A DNA stretch of 64,000 nt from Deltaproteobacteria bacterium (GTDB lineage: Bacteria > Desulfobacterota > Desulfobaccia > Desulfobaccales > 0-14-0-80-60-11): positions 1-64,000 of the forward strand of contig JAKAKP010000147.1 of the NCBI GenBank assembly GCA_021813445.1, given 5' to 3'. Both the position numbers and the translations under genes were made by a program. A model generated the notes under the pieces. That model was not told where the DNA came from and searched no databases. It saw only the letters and a list, made by a program, of their open reading frames with translations. Each line of letters begins with the position of its first letter. Within the stretch, counting starts at the first letter, position 1. Below, in pieces: positions 43,245 through 51,444 of this stretch.

Positions 43245-43919
43245 AAGCCCCTCCGCATCTGTGTACCAGTAGTTGAAAGCAACGTCCACCGGGCCCGGAA
43301 CCTTTATCTACGGAGCGCGCGCCGGGGTTTCTGGACGGAGCTGCGGTTGGATTACCTGGAGCAGCCGGATCTCAAGCGCCTTTTGCGCACCCGGCCCGGC
43401 AAGGTCATTGCCACCAACCGCCTGGCGAGCGAAGGGGGGCAGTGGCGGGGGGGCGAAGCCGACCGCCGTCTGATTTTGGAGGAGGCCCTGGCTCTGGGCG
43501 CGGACTGCCTGGACCTGGAACTGGCCGCGGACGCGGCCTGGCGGCGGGAACTCTGGAGCCGCCGGGGCGCGACGCAAATCATCCTCTCCTGGCATGATTT
43601 CTCCGGCACTCCCGGGGCTGACCGGCTGGACGGGGTGTTCCAGGAGATGCTGGCCGGGGAGGCCGATATTCTCAAGATCGTCACCCAGGCCCGGGAGCCT
43701 GCGGACAATCTCCGGGTGCTCTCCCTCATTCCCCAGGCCAAAGCGGCGGGCCGGGAGATCATCGCCTTCTGCATGGGACCCCTGGGGAAATGGTCCCGGG
43801 TGGTGGCCCCGAATTTGGGGAGCTTCCTGACCTTCGCGCCCTTCAGCAAAAAAGGGGCGTCCGCGCCGGGGCAATTGACGGTGAATGAGATCAGGCGGCT
43901 GTGGAAGATGTTGAAATGA
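43200..43919 (+). CDS. aroD: Type I 3-dehydroquinate dehydratase
   Basis: 239 residues from ATG 43200. Conserved parts: RICVPVVESNVHRA at the first strand, ELRLDYLEQPD with the Glu-Arg pair, the catalytic His in ILSWHDFSGTP and the Schiff-base Lys in ADILKIVTQA, then FCMGPLGKWSRVV. The first about 20 residues (ILSNAENRKQKTENKP) come from the heptamer repeat and precede the normal enzyme start, so the repeat seems to have replaced the original 5' end. An ATG at 43182 is possible too. It makes 3-dehydroshikimate. Confidence 0.88.
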   Translation: MILSNAENRKQKTENKPLRICVPVVESNVHRARNLYLRSARRGFWTELRLDYLEQPDLKRLLRTRPGKVIATNRLASEGGQWRGGEADRRLILEEALALGADCLDLELAADAAWRRELWSRRGATQIILSWHDFSGTPGADRLDGVFQEMLAGEADILKIVTQAREPADNLRVLSLIPQAKAAGREIIAFCMGPLGKWSRVVAPNLGSFLTFAPFSKKGASAPGQLTVNEIRRLWKMLK

Positions 43920-43926
43920 AAAAATT

Positions 43927-44745
43927 ATGATCAACGGCCATACCAAAATCTACGGCATCCTGGGGCGGCCGGTGGCTCACTCCCTGAGCCCGGCCATGCA
44001 CAACGCCGCGTTCGGCAAGCTGGGCATCAACGCGGTGTATGTGCCTTTTCCGGTGACCGATCTGCCCCAGGCGGTGGCGGGCCTCCGGGGCCTGGCCATC
44101 GGGGGGGTGAGCGTCACCATCCCCTTCAAAGAAGAAATCATGCCCCTGCTGGACGAAATAGACCCCCTGGCGGCCCGCATGGGCGCGGTGAACACCGCGG
44201 TCAACCGGGACGGCCGGCTGAGCGGCTACAACACCGACTGGCTGGGCGCGGTCACCGCACTCAAGGCACAAACTGCCATTGCCGGGGAGCATGTTCTTCT
44301 TTTGGGGGCCGGAGGCGCGGCCCGGGCCATTGCCTTCGGCATCCTGGAAAACGGGGGCAAGGTCACCATCACCGACATGGACGCGCCCCGGGCCGAGACC
44401 CTGGCCCGGGAACTGGCCGTGGAGGCCGTACCTTTAAAGGCCCTGGAGCAGTGTCCCGCGTCCATCCTGATTAACGCCACGCCCGTGGGCATGGCCCCGG
44501 ACCTGCACGGCCTGCCCGTGGAACCCGAATTGCTGCACCGCTTCACCCTGGTGATGGACATCGTCTACCGGCCGCTGCTAACCCGGCTGCTGCGGGAGGC
44601 CCAGGCCCGGGGCTGCCGCATCATCGACGGCCTGCAGATGCTCATCCACCAGGCCACGGCCCAGTTTGAGCTCTGGACCGGCCGGAGCGCGCCCCTGGAC
44701 ACCATGTCCCGGGCCGCGTACGCAGCCCTGGAGGAGGAGGGGTGA
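43927..44745 (+). CDS. aroE: Shikimate dehydrogenase
   Basis: 272 residues. Substrate site VAHSLSPAMHNAAFGKLG, catalytic Lys in VSVTIPFKEEI, Asp in YNTDWLGAV, NADP-binding loop LLLGAGGAARAIAFGI, and NATPVGMAPD and MLIHQATAQFELW near the end. Reduces 3-dehydroshikimate to shikimate. Seven bases after aroD. Confidence 0.93.
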   Translation: MINGHTKIYGILGRPVAHSLSPAMHNAAFGKLGINAVYVPFPVTDLPQAVAGLRGLAIGGVSVTIPFKEEIMPLLDEIDPLAARMGAVNTAVNRDGRLSGYNTDWLGAVTALKAQTAIAGEHVLLLGAGGAARAIAFGILENGGKVTITDMDAPRAETLARELAVEAVPLKALEQCPASILINATPVGMAPDLHGLPVEPELLHRFTLVMDIVYRPLLTRLLREAQARGCRIIDGLQMLIHQATAQFELWTGRSAPLDTMSRAAYAALEEEG

Positions 44746-44747
44746 AA

Positions 44748-44822
44748 GGATTTTGGGGGAGAGGGCCAAGGGCCGCGGGCCCTTGCCCTCTCCCCCAAAC
44801 CCCCTCTCCCAATCCCATATAT
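44748..44822. repeat. Dispersed hairpin repeat R1, copy 2
   Basis: GGGGGAGAGGGCCAAGGGCC pairs with the following GGGCCCTTGCCCTCTCCCCC to give a stem of about 17 bases; the outer part ends CCCAATCCCATATAT. It is the inverted copy of the element at 39021-39081 and sits directly after aroE, where it may also reduce readthrough. Confidence 0.65.
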
Positions 44823-44880
44823 GTTTTGAGTGGCTGCGCCATACGTCCTGGATTATTGATGGCTTGCAGGGCTATTCCTG

Positions 44881-45510
44881 ATGACTTACTTTAAAACAGT
44901 TCTTCATGGGCCATCGGCCCACCCGCAAAGCATAAAAAGAATCGTAGGGGCGGGCGTCTCGCCCGCCCTGATAATCCGCACAGGCTGGAAAGCCTGTGCT
45001 ACCGCTCAGGAACTTTTCGGAGAAGAGGAATCGAGTCTAGTCATCACCCGGGCCGCGCCTGCGGACGCCCAGGAGATCCTGGACCTGCAGAAGCTGGCTT
45101 ATCAAAGCGAGGCGGCCATTTACCAGGACTATACGATTCCGCCCCTGACGCAGACGCTGCCGGAAATCGAACTCGAACTGCAAACCCAGGTCTTCCTCAA
45201 GGCCGTGGCCGCAGGCCGGATCGTGGGCTCGGTGCGGGGGTATCTCCAGGACGGGACCGGTTTCATCGCCCGGCTGATCGTCCACCCGGCGTATCAAAAC
45301 CAGGGGCTGGGCCAGGAATTGATGGGAGCCATCGAGGGCTGCTTCCCCCAGGCCGGACGGTTTGCATTGTTCACCGGCCACCTCAGTGAGCGCAATCTCT
45401 ATCTTTATCAGAAATTGGGCTACCAGCGGGTGGGAGCAGAGCCGGTTTCAGAGAAACTGACTATGATCTTTCTGGAGAAGAGAGTTCCAATTAATTGCGG
45501 CCAGTCATAA
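44881..45510 (+). CDS. GNAT-family N-acetyltransferase with repeat-derived N-terminus
   Basis: 209 residues. A GNAT domain runs from about residue 52: LVITRAAPADAQEILDLQKL, then FIARLIVHPAYQNQGLGQEL with the acetyl-CoA loop (Q/R-x-x-G-x-G/A), LFTGHLSERNLYLYQKLGYQ. The first about 50 residues are translated from a dispersed repeat (VGAGVSPALIIRTGWKACAT) and are unlikely to be native; no later in-frame start is visible before the domain. Substrate unknown. It sits inside the aro operon. Confidence 0.7.
   Translation: MTYFKTVLHGPSAHPQSIKRIVGAGVSPALIIRTGWKACATAQELFGEEESSLVITRAAPADAQEILDLQKLAYQSEAAIYQDYTIPPLTQTLPEIELELQTQVFLKAVAAGRIVGSVRGYLQDGTGFIARLIVHPAYQNQGLGQELMGAIEGCFPQAGRFALFTGHLSERNLYLYQKLGYQRVGAEPVSEKLTMIFLEKRVPINCGQS
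44944..45004. repeat. Dispersed repeat R4 (GGGCGGGCGTCTCGCCCGCCC module)
   Basis: A short GC hairpin (GGCGGGCGTCTCGCCCGCC) followed by a second hairpin (CACAGGCTGGAAAGCCTGTG). Both modules recur, rearranged, at about 55917-56030. It is read through as coding sequence by the acetyltransferase gene. Confidence 0.55.
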
Positions 45511-45598
45511 TATGCTGGCAGGTGGATTTCGGGGATTATAAGGCTCTTAGATAATCCCCCCAGCTCCCCTTTAGAAAAGGGGGGAAAAATTTTATTTT

Positions 45599-45662
45599 AT
45601 ACCAAGTCATAATCAAACGGATATTTTTTCGTAGGGGCGAATCTTGTATTCCCCCTGCCTCG
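45599..45662. repeat. Dispersed repeat R2, copy 1
   Basis: ATACCAAGTCATAATCAAAC ... TTGTATTCCCCCTGCCTCG; the reverse complement recurs at 53578-53641 with about four mismatches over 64 bases. A second half, AGGTTCGCCCCTACAATTTG, follows here to about 45719, giving an overall inverted layout (GTAGGGGCGAA ... TTCGCCCCTAC). Confidence 0.7.
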
Positions 45663-45744
45663 TTGGGCGAACACAAGGTTCGCCCCTACAATTTGTTGCC
45701 TTTTGATTGCGACTAGGTATGAGAACGTGCACACTTGAAGGAAA

Positions 45745-47010
45745 ATGCCCCAGAAAATCAAACCCACTGACAAGATTCAGGCCACCCTCACCCTGCCCGG
45801 CTCCAAGAGCTACACCCACCGGGCCCTGGTGGCCGCGGCTTTGGCTGCGGGGGAGAGCCTTCTCACCAACGCCCTGGATGCCGAAGACACCCGGTACACC
45901 GCCCAGGCCCTGGCGCAGATGGGGGCCGGCATCGACTGGCGGCAAGAGGGGGTGCGGGTGCAGGGGACCGGGGGCCGCTGGCAGCCGGTGACGGGCCCCA
46001 TTTACCTGGGCAACTCCGGCACCTCCATGCGTTTCCTCACCGCGCTGGCGGCCCTGGGCCAGGGCGAATACCGCCTTACCGGCAGCCCCCGGCTCTGTGA
46101 GCGGCCCCAGAGCGAGTTGCTGGCGGCCCTGGCCCAATTGGGAGCAACAGCCGTTTCCGAAAGGGGGGACGGCTGCCCCCCGGTGCTGGTGCAAGGGGGA
46201 CTCCAGGGCGGCAAGGCCCGGCTCTCCGGGTCCATCAGCAGCCAGTATCTTTCGGCCCTCCTGTTCATTGCCCCCCTGGCCCCCCAGGGGGTGGAAATCG
46301 AGATCACCGGGGACCTTGTCTCCCGGCCTTATGTGGACCTGACCCTGGACGTCCTGGGGGATTTCGGTATTTCCTACTACCGGGAAAGCTACCGCTATTT
46401 CCAGGTTCCCGGGGGGCAGTGCTACCTGCCCCAGGATTACGCCATCGAGGCGGACGCGTCCAGCGCCTCCTATTTTTGGGCTGCGGCTGCGCTCACCCGG
46501 GGCCGGGTGACCATTACCAACCTGACGCCGGATTCCTGCCAGGGGGACGTGGGTTTCGTGAAGGTTTTGGAGCGCCTGGGCTGCCGGGTCGACTCCGGCG
46601 CCGAGGGCCTCACGGTGGCAGGCGGACCTCTTAAGGGCCTGGCAGTGGACATGGCCGCCATGCCGGACCTGGTCCCCACCCTGGCGGTGGTGGCCGCGTT
46701 CGCTGAAGGGGAGACGGTGATCACCGGTGCGGCCCACCTGCGCCACAAGGAATCGGACCGCCTGGCCGCAGTGGCTGCCGAGCTGGGCAAGATGGGGATA
46801 AAGGTCCGGGAGACCGCGGACGGCCTGGTCATTACCGGCGGGCAACCCCAGGGCGCGGAGATCGACACCTACCAGGACCACCGCATCGCCATGAGTTTCG
46901 CGGTGGCCGGACTCAGGGCTCCGGGCACGGCCATCCGGGACCCGGACTGCGTGGCCAAGTCTTTTCCCGAATTCTGGGATTTTTTTGCTAAACTCCGGGA
47001 AGATGACTGA
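45745..47010 (+). CDS. aroA: 3-phosphoshikimate 1-carboxyvinyltransferase (EPSP synthase)
   Basis: 421 residues. Signatures: LPGSKSYTHRALVAAALAAG, GNSGTSMRFLTALAALGQG, IEADASSASYFWAAAALTRG, LRHKESDRLAAVAAELGKMG and YQDHRIAMSFAVAGLRAPG. It joins shikimate 3-phosphate and PEP. The last aro gene here; kinase, chorismate synthase and prephenate dehydrogenase are not in the window. Confidence 0.95.
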   Translation: MPQKIKPTDKIQATLTLPGSKSYTHRALVAAALAAGESLLTNALDAEDTRYTAQALAQMGAGIDWRQEGVRVQGTGGRWQPVTGPIYLGNSGTSMRFLTALAALGQGEYRLTGSPRLCERPQSELLAALAQLGATAVSERGDGCPPVLVQGGLQGGKARLSGSISSQYLSALLFIAPLAPQGVEIEITGDLVSRPYVDLTLDVLGDFGISYYRESYRYFQVPGGQCYLPQDYAIEADASSASYFWAAAALTRGRVTITNLTPDSCQGDVGFVKVLERLGCRVDSGAEGLTVAGGPLKGLAVDMAAMPDLVPTLAVVAAFAEGETVITGAAHLRHKESDRLAAVAAELGKMGIKVRETADGLVITGGQPQGAEIDTYQDHRIAMSFAVAGLRAPGTAIRDPDCVAKSFPEFWDFFAKLREDD

Positions 47011-47013
47011 TAC

Positions 47014-47121
47014 CAATTCATATTGCCATGCAACAAACCGGCAGAATCAGCGGCGTTCATCTGCGTTTATCGGCGGTTAAATATTAGCCGCCGATGCATG
47101 CCGGTCTTTAGGATTTGTTGC
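47014..47121. repeat. Dispersed repeat R3, copy 1
   Basis: Begins AATTCATATTGCCATGCAAC, contains the palindromic core TTAAATATTAGCCGCCGATG preceded by ATCGGCGG, and ends TCTTTAGGATTTGTTGC. An inverted copy with an extra CGCCGATACA-type insertion lies at 53858-53976. Confidence 0.7.
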
Positions 47122-47168
47122 CTGCAAAAGCGAACATAGTATGATCCGGCAGCGGCAGGGATAACGCC

Positions 47169-47768
47169 TTGGAACACATTCCCCAATTTATCTCCCAGTA
47201 CGGCTACCTGGGGATTTTTGCCTTGTTGATGGTGGGGATCTTGGGCCTGCCCGTGCCCGATGAATTGATCCTCACCTTTGCCGGGTACATGGTTTTCAAG
47301 GGCTACCTGCACCCGGTGCCCACCGCGGGAGCCGCCATTCTCGGCACCTTCTGCGGCATTACGGTGAGCTATGGCCTGGGGCGGTCCCTGGGTTTCTTTC
47401 TCCTTCAGAAATATGGGCCTTTCCTCCGTATCTCCCCGGAAAAACTGGCCCGGGTGGAGGCCTGGTTTCAACGCGTGGGCAAGTGGGCCATATTCTTTGG
47501 ATATTTTATCGTGGGGGTGCGCCACCTGATGGCGCTGGTGGCCGGCTCCTCCCGGTTAAACTTCCGGGTCTTCGCCCTGTTTGCCTACCCCGGAGGCACC
47601 TTATGGGCCCTGTCTTTTATCTGCCTGGGCTATTATCTCGGGGAAGAGCTGCCCAAGGTCACCCCCAAGATGTACCCCTATCTTCTCATCCTCAGTGGCG
47701 TAGCCCTGCTGGTCATCTCCGGGGTCTTCCTGCTGAAATATTTTAAGGACCGCAGGTTGGCCTCCTGA
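47169..47768 (+). CDS. DedA-family membrane protein
   Basis: 199 residues starting at TTG 47169. DedA pattern: ISQYGYLGIFALLMVGILGL PVPDELI, then GYGLGRSLGF-type SYGLGRSLGFFLL, and the second re-entrant segment FGYFIVGVRHLMALVAGSSR with the conserved Arg, followed by two C-terminal helices. The family is linked to lipid scrambling or flipping and membrane homeostasis. Stands after repeat R3 and before the MFS gene. Confidence 0.85.
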   Translation: MEHIPQFISQYGYLGIFALLMVGILGLPVPDELILTFAGYMVFKGYLHPVPTAGAAILGTFCGITVSYGLGRSLGFFLLQKYGPFLRISPEKLARVEAWFQRVGKWAIFFGYFIVGVRHLMALVAGSSRLNFRVFALFAYPGGTLWALSFICLGYYLGEELPKVTPKMYPYLLILSGVALLVISGVFLLKYFKDRRLAS

Positions 47769-47783
47769 GATATCTGTGTTATC

Positions 47784-49061
47784 GTGGGCCCATCACTAGT
47801 ATTTGTGTCGAGAACCTTGGAAACCCGAGCCCTCTTCGTCCTGACTGCGCTTAATGTCCTGCTTTATGTCGACCGGTATCTCATCGCGGCGTTGGGCAGC
47901 CTGGTTAAGGGAGAGCTGGGTCTGAGCGACCAGGCTTTCGGATTATTGGGCACCGCCTTTTTCCTGGTCTATTTCCTTACTTCCCCCCTGTTCGGTTACC
48001 TCGGGGACCGCTTCGGCTTTATCCGTCTCATGGCCGTTGGCGCAGTGCTCTGGAGCCTGGCCACCAGCCTCACTTACTGGGTGGTCTCTTACCCGGCAAT
48101 GCTAGTGGCCCGGAGTTTGGTGGGAGTGGGGGAAGCTTCCTTCGGCACCCTGGCCCCTGCTTACATGGCGGATCTCCTCCCCTTGAACCGGCGCTCCCGG
48201 GCCCTGGGTATTTTTTATCTGGCGATACCGGTGGGCTCCGCCCTGGCTTATCTGGTGGGAGGGCTGGTAGGGGGCAAATGGGGCTGGCGTCCGGCCTTTC
48301 TCCTGGCCGGGTTCCCGGGTATGCTGCTGGCTCTACTGGTATTGCGGCTGCCCTCAATGGAATTAGGGAAAATTGCGAGGCCGGCGGGCGAATCCCAGAC
48401 CCATCCCCTCCCCCGCGGTCATCTGGCCTCTCTCTGGGACGGCGCCCGGGCTCTCTGGCGCCTGCCCACCTTTCGGCTGGTGACCCTGGGCTACGGCATG
48501 GTCACCTTTACCTTGGGGGGCCTGGCTTTCTGGATGCCCCGCTATCTGGAGGCGGCCAAAGGACTGGACATGGCCCAGGCCAATTATCTGCTTTTCGGGA
48601 CGGTAACCGTGGCCGGGGGCCTGGGTACCCTGGCCGGGGGATTTCTGGGGGACCGCCTCCTCAAATACACTCTCAAAGGGCCTCTCCTGGTGAGCGGGGT
48701 GGGGGTAGCCCTGTCCCTGCCCCTGGCCGCGCTGGCTATTTTTGCCAGAAATCCGCTTCTTTATGTCCCGGGGTTGGTGGGCGCCATTTTCCTGCTCTTT
48801 CTCAATCCCGGAGTACTCACCGCAGTGGTGGTCAGCGTGGCCGGACCCCAGCGCCGGGCCCAGGCCGTGGCCTTGAATATTGTGGTCATCCATCTCATCG
48901 GGGATGTGCCCTCCCCTTTCCTCATCGGCTGGCTCGCGGACATTTGGAACCTGCAATGGGGGGTATCCTTGACCCTGGTGGCCCTCCTGGGCGGAGCCGT
49001 CCTGATCCTCGCGGCTATGCCTTATTTGTCCCGGGACCTGGCCGCAGCCGGGGAACTTTAA
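47784..49061 (+). CDS. MFS transporter, spinster-like
   Basis: 425 residues with twelve hydrophobic segments. First half LFVLTALNVLLYVDRYLIAA and the loop GYLGDRFGFIRLMAVGAVLW (G-x-x-x-D-R-x-G), then LVGVGEASFGTLAPAYMADL as in spinster-type members; second half GGFLGDRLLKYTLKGP. Starts at GTG 47784, fifteen bases after dedA. Substrate unknown. Confidence 0.85.
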   Translation: MGPSLVFVSRTLETRALFVLTALNVLLYVDRYLIAALGSLVKGELGLSDQAFGLLGTAFFLVYFLTSPLFGYLGDRFGFIRLMAVGAVLWSLATSLTYWVVSYPAMLVARSLVGVGEASFGTLAPAYMADLLPLNRRSRALGIFYLAIPVGSALAYLVGGLVGGKWGWRPAFLLAGFPGMLLALLVLRLPSMELGKIARPAGESQTHPLPRGHLASLWDGARALWRLPTFRLVTLGYGMVTFTLGGLAFWMPRYLEAAKGLDMAQANYLLFGTVTVAGGLGTLAGGFLGDRLLKYTLKGPLLVSGVGVALSLPLAALAIFARNPLLYVPGLVGAIFLLFLNPGVLTAVVVSVAGPQRRAQAVALNIVVIHLIGDVPSPFLIGWLADIWNLQWGVSLTLVALLGGAVLILAAMPYLSRDLAAAGEL

Positions 49062-49095
49062 AGACGGTTTTCAGTTTTTAGTTTTCAGCAAAAAG

Positions 49096-49137
<42 letters not shown>

Positions 49138-49200
49138 CTCCTGTTGAGGTGTTTTCGCGGTTGACTAATCGTGAGTAAGCAAGTATACTAAAAAAGTTGA

Positions 49201-49277
49201 CGCGGGGTGGAGCAGCCTGGAAGCTCGTCGGGCTCATAACCCGAAGGTCGTGGGTTCAAATCCCACCCCCGCTACCA
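49201..49277 (+). tRNA. Initiator tRNA-Met (CAU), CCA encoded
   Basis: 77 bases folding as a complete cloverleaf: acceptor CGCGGGG/CCCCGCT, D arm GAGC/GCTC, anticodon arm TCGGG-CTCATAA-CCCGA, T arm GTGGG-TTCAAAT-CCCAC, ACCA end. The unpaired first position (C1 opposite U72) and three G-C pairs under the anticodon loop mark an initiator tRNA. Its 3' half is the attachment site of the integrative element that follows. Confidence 0.95.
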
Positions 49278-49314
49278 AGCTTGAAAGCACCAGGTGCGAA
49301 CTGGTGCTCTCTTA

Positions 49315-49358
49315 GGGCCTGCCCTGCAGCCTGAAAAGTTAGGGCAGGCCCGTTTTTT
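49315..49358 (+). terminator. Terminator after tRNA-fMet
   Basis: GGGCCTGCCCT (49315-49325) pairs with AGGGCAGGCCC (49341-49351), followed by TTTTTT. A smaller hairpin, AGCACCAG/CTGGTGCT (49286-49308), precedes it. The stem is symmetric, so it may also stop integrase transcripts from the other side; the integrase stop codon lies at its edge. Confidence 0.85.
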
Positions 49359-50241
49359 AGGGAACGACCCTCATCAAACTCTGCCGACCTAAAACCAATT
49401 CGATAATTTTCTCTCCGTCAGGCTTCACCTCCTCCAGATACGAAGCGTATTCAAGAAAGAGCTGATCTGGGCGCGAGTGACCCATGGTTTTGGCAACCCA
49501 TAGGGGATCTTCGCCCGCCGCAATCGAAAGGGAAGCGAAAGTATGCCGAGTAGCGTATAGAGGACGTGGGTCAATATCGAATGCCCCAAGAATGGCTTTC
49601 CAGGCCTTGCGTAGCGCCTGCCTGCTGATGATCCCGCCCTTAGGGTGCGCACTGTAGAAGAACCAGGGCGAGTCCAGTTCGTTCGCCTGGCGCCGCCGCT
49701 GGTAGACTTCCCAGATCGGCCTGAGCAGGGGGACGTCTCTTTCTCCCGCCTTGGTTTTGGTGGTAACCATCTGCCCACAGCTATTTGCCCTCCTGATCGA
49801 GACTCGCCGCTTCACCAGGTCAAAGTCATCGAAGCGCAGTCCCAGTGCCTCACCGGTTCGAACCCCCGTAAGTATTGCGAATTGGAAGTAATCCCTGTAG
49901 GGGAAGGGAGCGTAGGCCATTATTAGCCGGGCTTCTTCCGGAGACAAGGGCTTAATTTTGGATCCACGCCAGCGAAACCGCGGGATCTCGTAGAGGGTCC
50001 CGTTCCAGATTTCGCGCCGACGCGCCCAACTCACAAATGACCTGATGGCCGAGATGATGTTGTTCTTTCGCTTTCCCGAGATGGCCAGCGCCGCCAGGTA
50101 CTCTTCAAGACCCAGGTTCAGGTCCTCGAAGTTCTCAAAATGAGAGATGTGGTGCTTGAGGATGGACCGATAGTCAAGGTAGGTGGACGGTTTCAGCCGC
50201 CCCTGATAGGTGCGTAGGAACTGGTCAATAATTCCGTTCAT
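49357..50241 (-). CDS. Tyrosine recombinase/integrase
   Basis: 294 residues. N-terminal core-binding domain (IDQFLRTYQGRLKPSTYLDY) and C-terminal catalytic domain with the Arg in ILTGVRTGEALGLRFDD, ATRHTFASLSIAAGEDPLWV (R and H), MGHSRPDQLFLEYASYLEE (H and nucleophilic Tyr). It is transcribed towards the tRNA att site, as is usual in tRNA-borne elements, and should catalyse integration and excision. Confidence 0.92.
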   Translation of the reverse strand: MNGIIDQFLRTYQGRLKPSTYLDYRSILKHHISHFENFEDLNLGLEEYLAALAISGKRKNNIISAIRSFVSWARRREIWNGTLYEIPRFRWRGSKIKPLSPEEARLIMAYAPFPYRDYFQFAILTGVRTGEALGLRFDDFDLVKRRVSIRRANSCGQMVTTKTKAGERDVPLLRPIWEVYQRRRQANELDSPWFFYSAHPKGGIISRQALRKAWKAILGAFDIDPRPLYATRHTFASLSIAAGEDPLWVAKTMGHSRPDQLFLEYASYLEEVKPDGEKIIELVLGRQSLMRVVP

Positions 50242-50495
50242 CCCTGGCCCCCTGAGGGATGCCCCAGGCCTGGGCCATCTTGGGGGACCGCCCAGGCCCA
50301 GGGGTTGAGGTTGAAAAGCTTAGCAGGCCTTTCTCCTCGTTCCAACTAATGCAGGTTTTGTTATTGCAATGTCAAGTAAAAAAGATTCGTAGTCGCTTCG
50401 CTCTGCTATTGATATGCGAGCCTCAATGTGGTTGAAGTAGCGATGTTTGTTAATCGAAAGGCATATAAATAAAAAGGAATAATTTTACCATCTTT

Positions 50496-50580
50496 CGGGG
50501 CGGCATCTGATAATGCAGCATTATGTTAAGACCAGCCTTCAGCAGGTTAACATAATGCGACATTATCAGACGCCGCCCCG
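50496..50580. repeat. 34-bp inverted repeat with dif-like arms
   Basis: Arms 50496-50529 and 50547-50580 match at 31 of 34 positions around a 17-base loop. Each arm contains TGATAATG..GCATTATGTTAA: a dyad of ATAA and TTAT with a seven-base spacer. TTATGTTAA equals the XerD half-site of bacterial dif. Two of the three mismatches fall exactly in the spacer, so the folded single strand keeps paired binding arms and an unpaired centre. Confidence 0.7.
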
Positions 50581-50851
50581 AGCAGCGGTAGACTTTTTCT
50601 TATCGGGGGCTGCGTCCCGGCCTCTTCCGGGGCTCCTGGGTTTGCGGGGGGCGCCGGCGCGCCCGGGCGTCCCTGCCCGGGGCCGGCGCCTGGCTTCTTC
50701 CGGTGTCCTCCTTTTGCGGGCGTCTGCCGGGCCTCCGCCCCCGAACTCCCCGCCCGCCCACCTCTCGGAGTCCCGGCTCTGCCGGGCCAGAAAATTCGCC
50801 GCCCGAGGCTCTGCCGTCCGGTGGCCGGCTGCCCATTGCCGGGGAAGAGGG

Positions 50852-50907
50852 GCGGCCCGGGCGCGAATCTTCATACGCTAAAGCGAATTCGATTGCGCCC
50901 GGGCCGC
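50852..50907. repeat. GC-rich hairpin
   Basis: GCGGCCCGGGCGCGAATC (50852-50869) faces GATTGCGCCCGGGCCGC (50891-50907), with one base bulged and a 21-base loop. It lies between the dif-like repeat and the large nested palindrome; no gene is supported in 50580-51250. Confidence 0.6.
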
Positions 50908-50964
50908 GCGCGTTTGCCTGGCGCTCTGCCCCCGGCTTCAGGGCAACCGGCCACCGGAACCGGG

Positions 50965-51160
50965 GCCTGAACCCAGACCCTGGGGGTTCAGCGTAGCAGC
51001 GGCCGCCCCAGGGCCGTCCAGGGCGAAATTTTTTCATGGCCATGACCTGGTGATGACCGACCATGGCCATGAAAAAATTTCTAGATCCCCAACAGAATGA
51101 GGTGCCCTGGACGGCCCTGGGGCTCCGTGCTCGAGTTCAGTTGGGGGTCTGGGTCCAGGC
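50965..51160. repeat. Nested three-tier inverted repeat
   Basis: Inner arms 51026-51044 and 51062-51080 are perfect over 19 bases (AAATTTTTTCATGGCCATG). Middle arms 51005-51024 and 51104-51123 are perfect over 20 bases (GCCCCAGGGCCGTCCAGGGC). Outer arms 50965-50980 and 51145-51160 match at 15 of 16. The whole could fold into a stem of about 195 bases. It may be a replication origin, a protein-binding site or a structured RNA of the element. Confidence 0.7.
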
Positions 51161-51258
51161 TTCGCGGCGCGCGTCCGGAGGAGAGGAGCGGAGTTGAAAG
51201 GTTGGGGGCGAGGGTGTCAATTTATTGACAGATCGGGCGAAATCGGTTTTCTTGATTC

Positions 51259-51444
51259 TTGATGAATGAATCTTTAAAGCTGGTTAGTAAGATGCTGCCG
51301 CTTCTCCTGGAACTCGCCCTTCTGGATGATCCCGGCGACGTCGTCGCCGCCAGGCGCTTCCATCTTTACAGCACCACCATTTACCGCTGGCTCCGGAACT
51401 CCGGGAATGAAATTGTGTTGACCAGGTCAAGGGCCCCTTCGTAA
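51259..51444 (+). CDS. Possible small helix-turn-helix protein
   Basis: 61 residues: a leading helix LKLVSKMLPLLLELALLDDP, then GDVVAARRFHLYSTTIYRWL, which reads like a transposase- or excisionase-type HTH (x-ARR-x-x-x-S-x-x-T-IYRWL). It overlaps the opposite-strand gene at 51381 by 64 bases, and no ribosome site is strong. It could be an excisionase-like gene or a chance frame. Confidence 0.3.
   Translation: MMNESLKLVSKMLPLLLELALLDDPGDVVAARRFHLYSTTIYRWLRNSGNEIVLTRSRAPS

Noticed and set aside
45613-47016. Minus-strand 467-codon frame opposite aroA
   Set aside because: Antisense shadow; its end is only the translation of repeat R2, and the plus strand has complete EPSP synthase motifs.
50513-51070. 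Open frames on both strands through the GC-rich block of the integrative element
   Set aside because: They consist of Pro/Arg/Gly low-complexity translations of palindromic DNA in all frames; no ribosome sites or domains.
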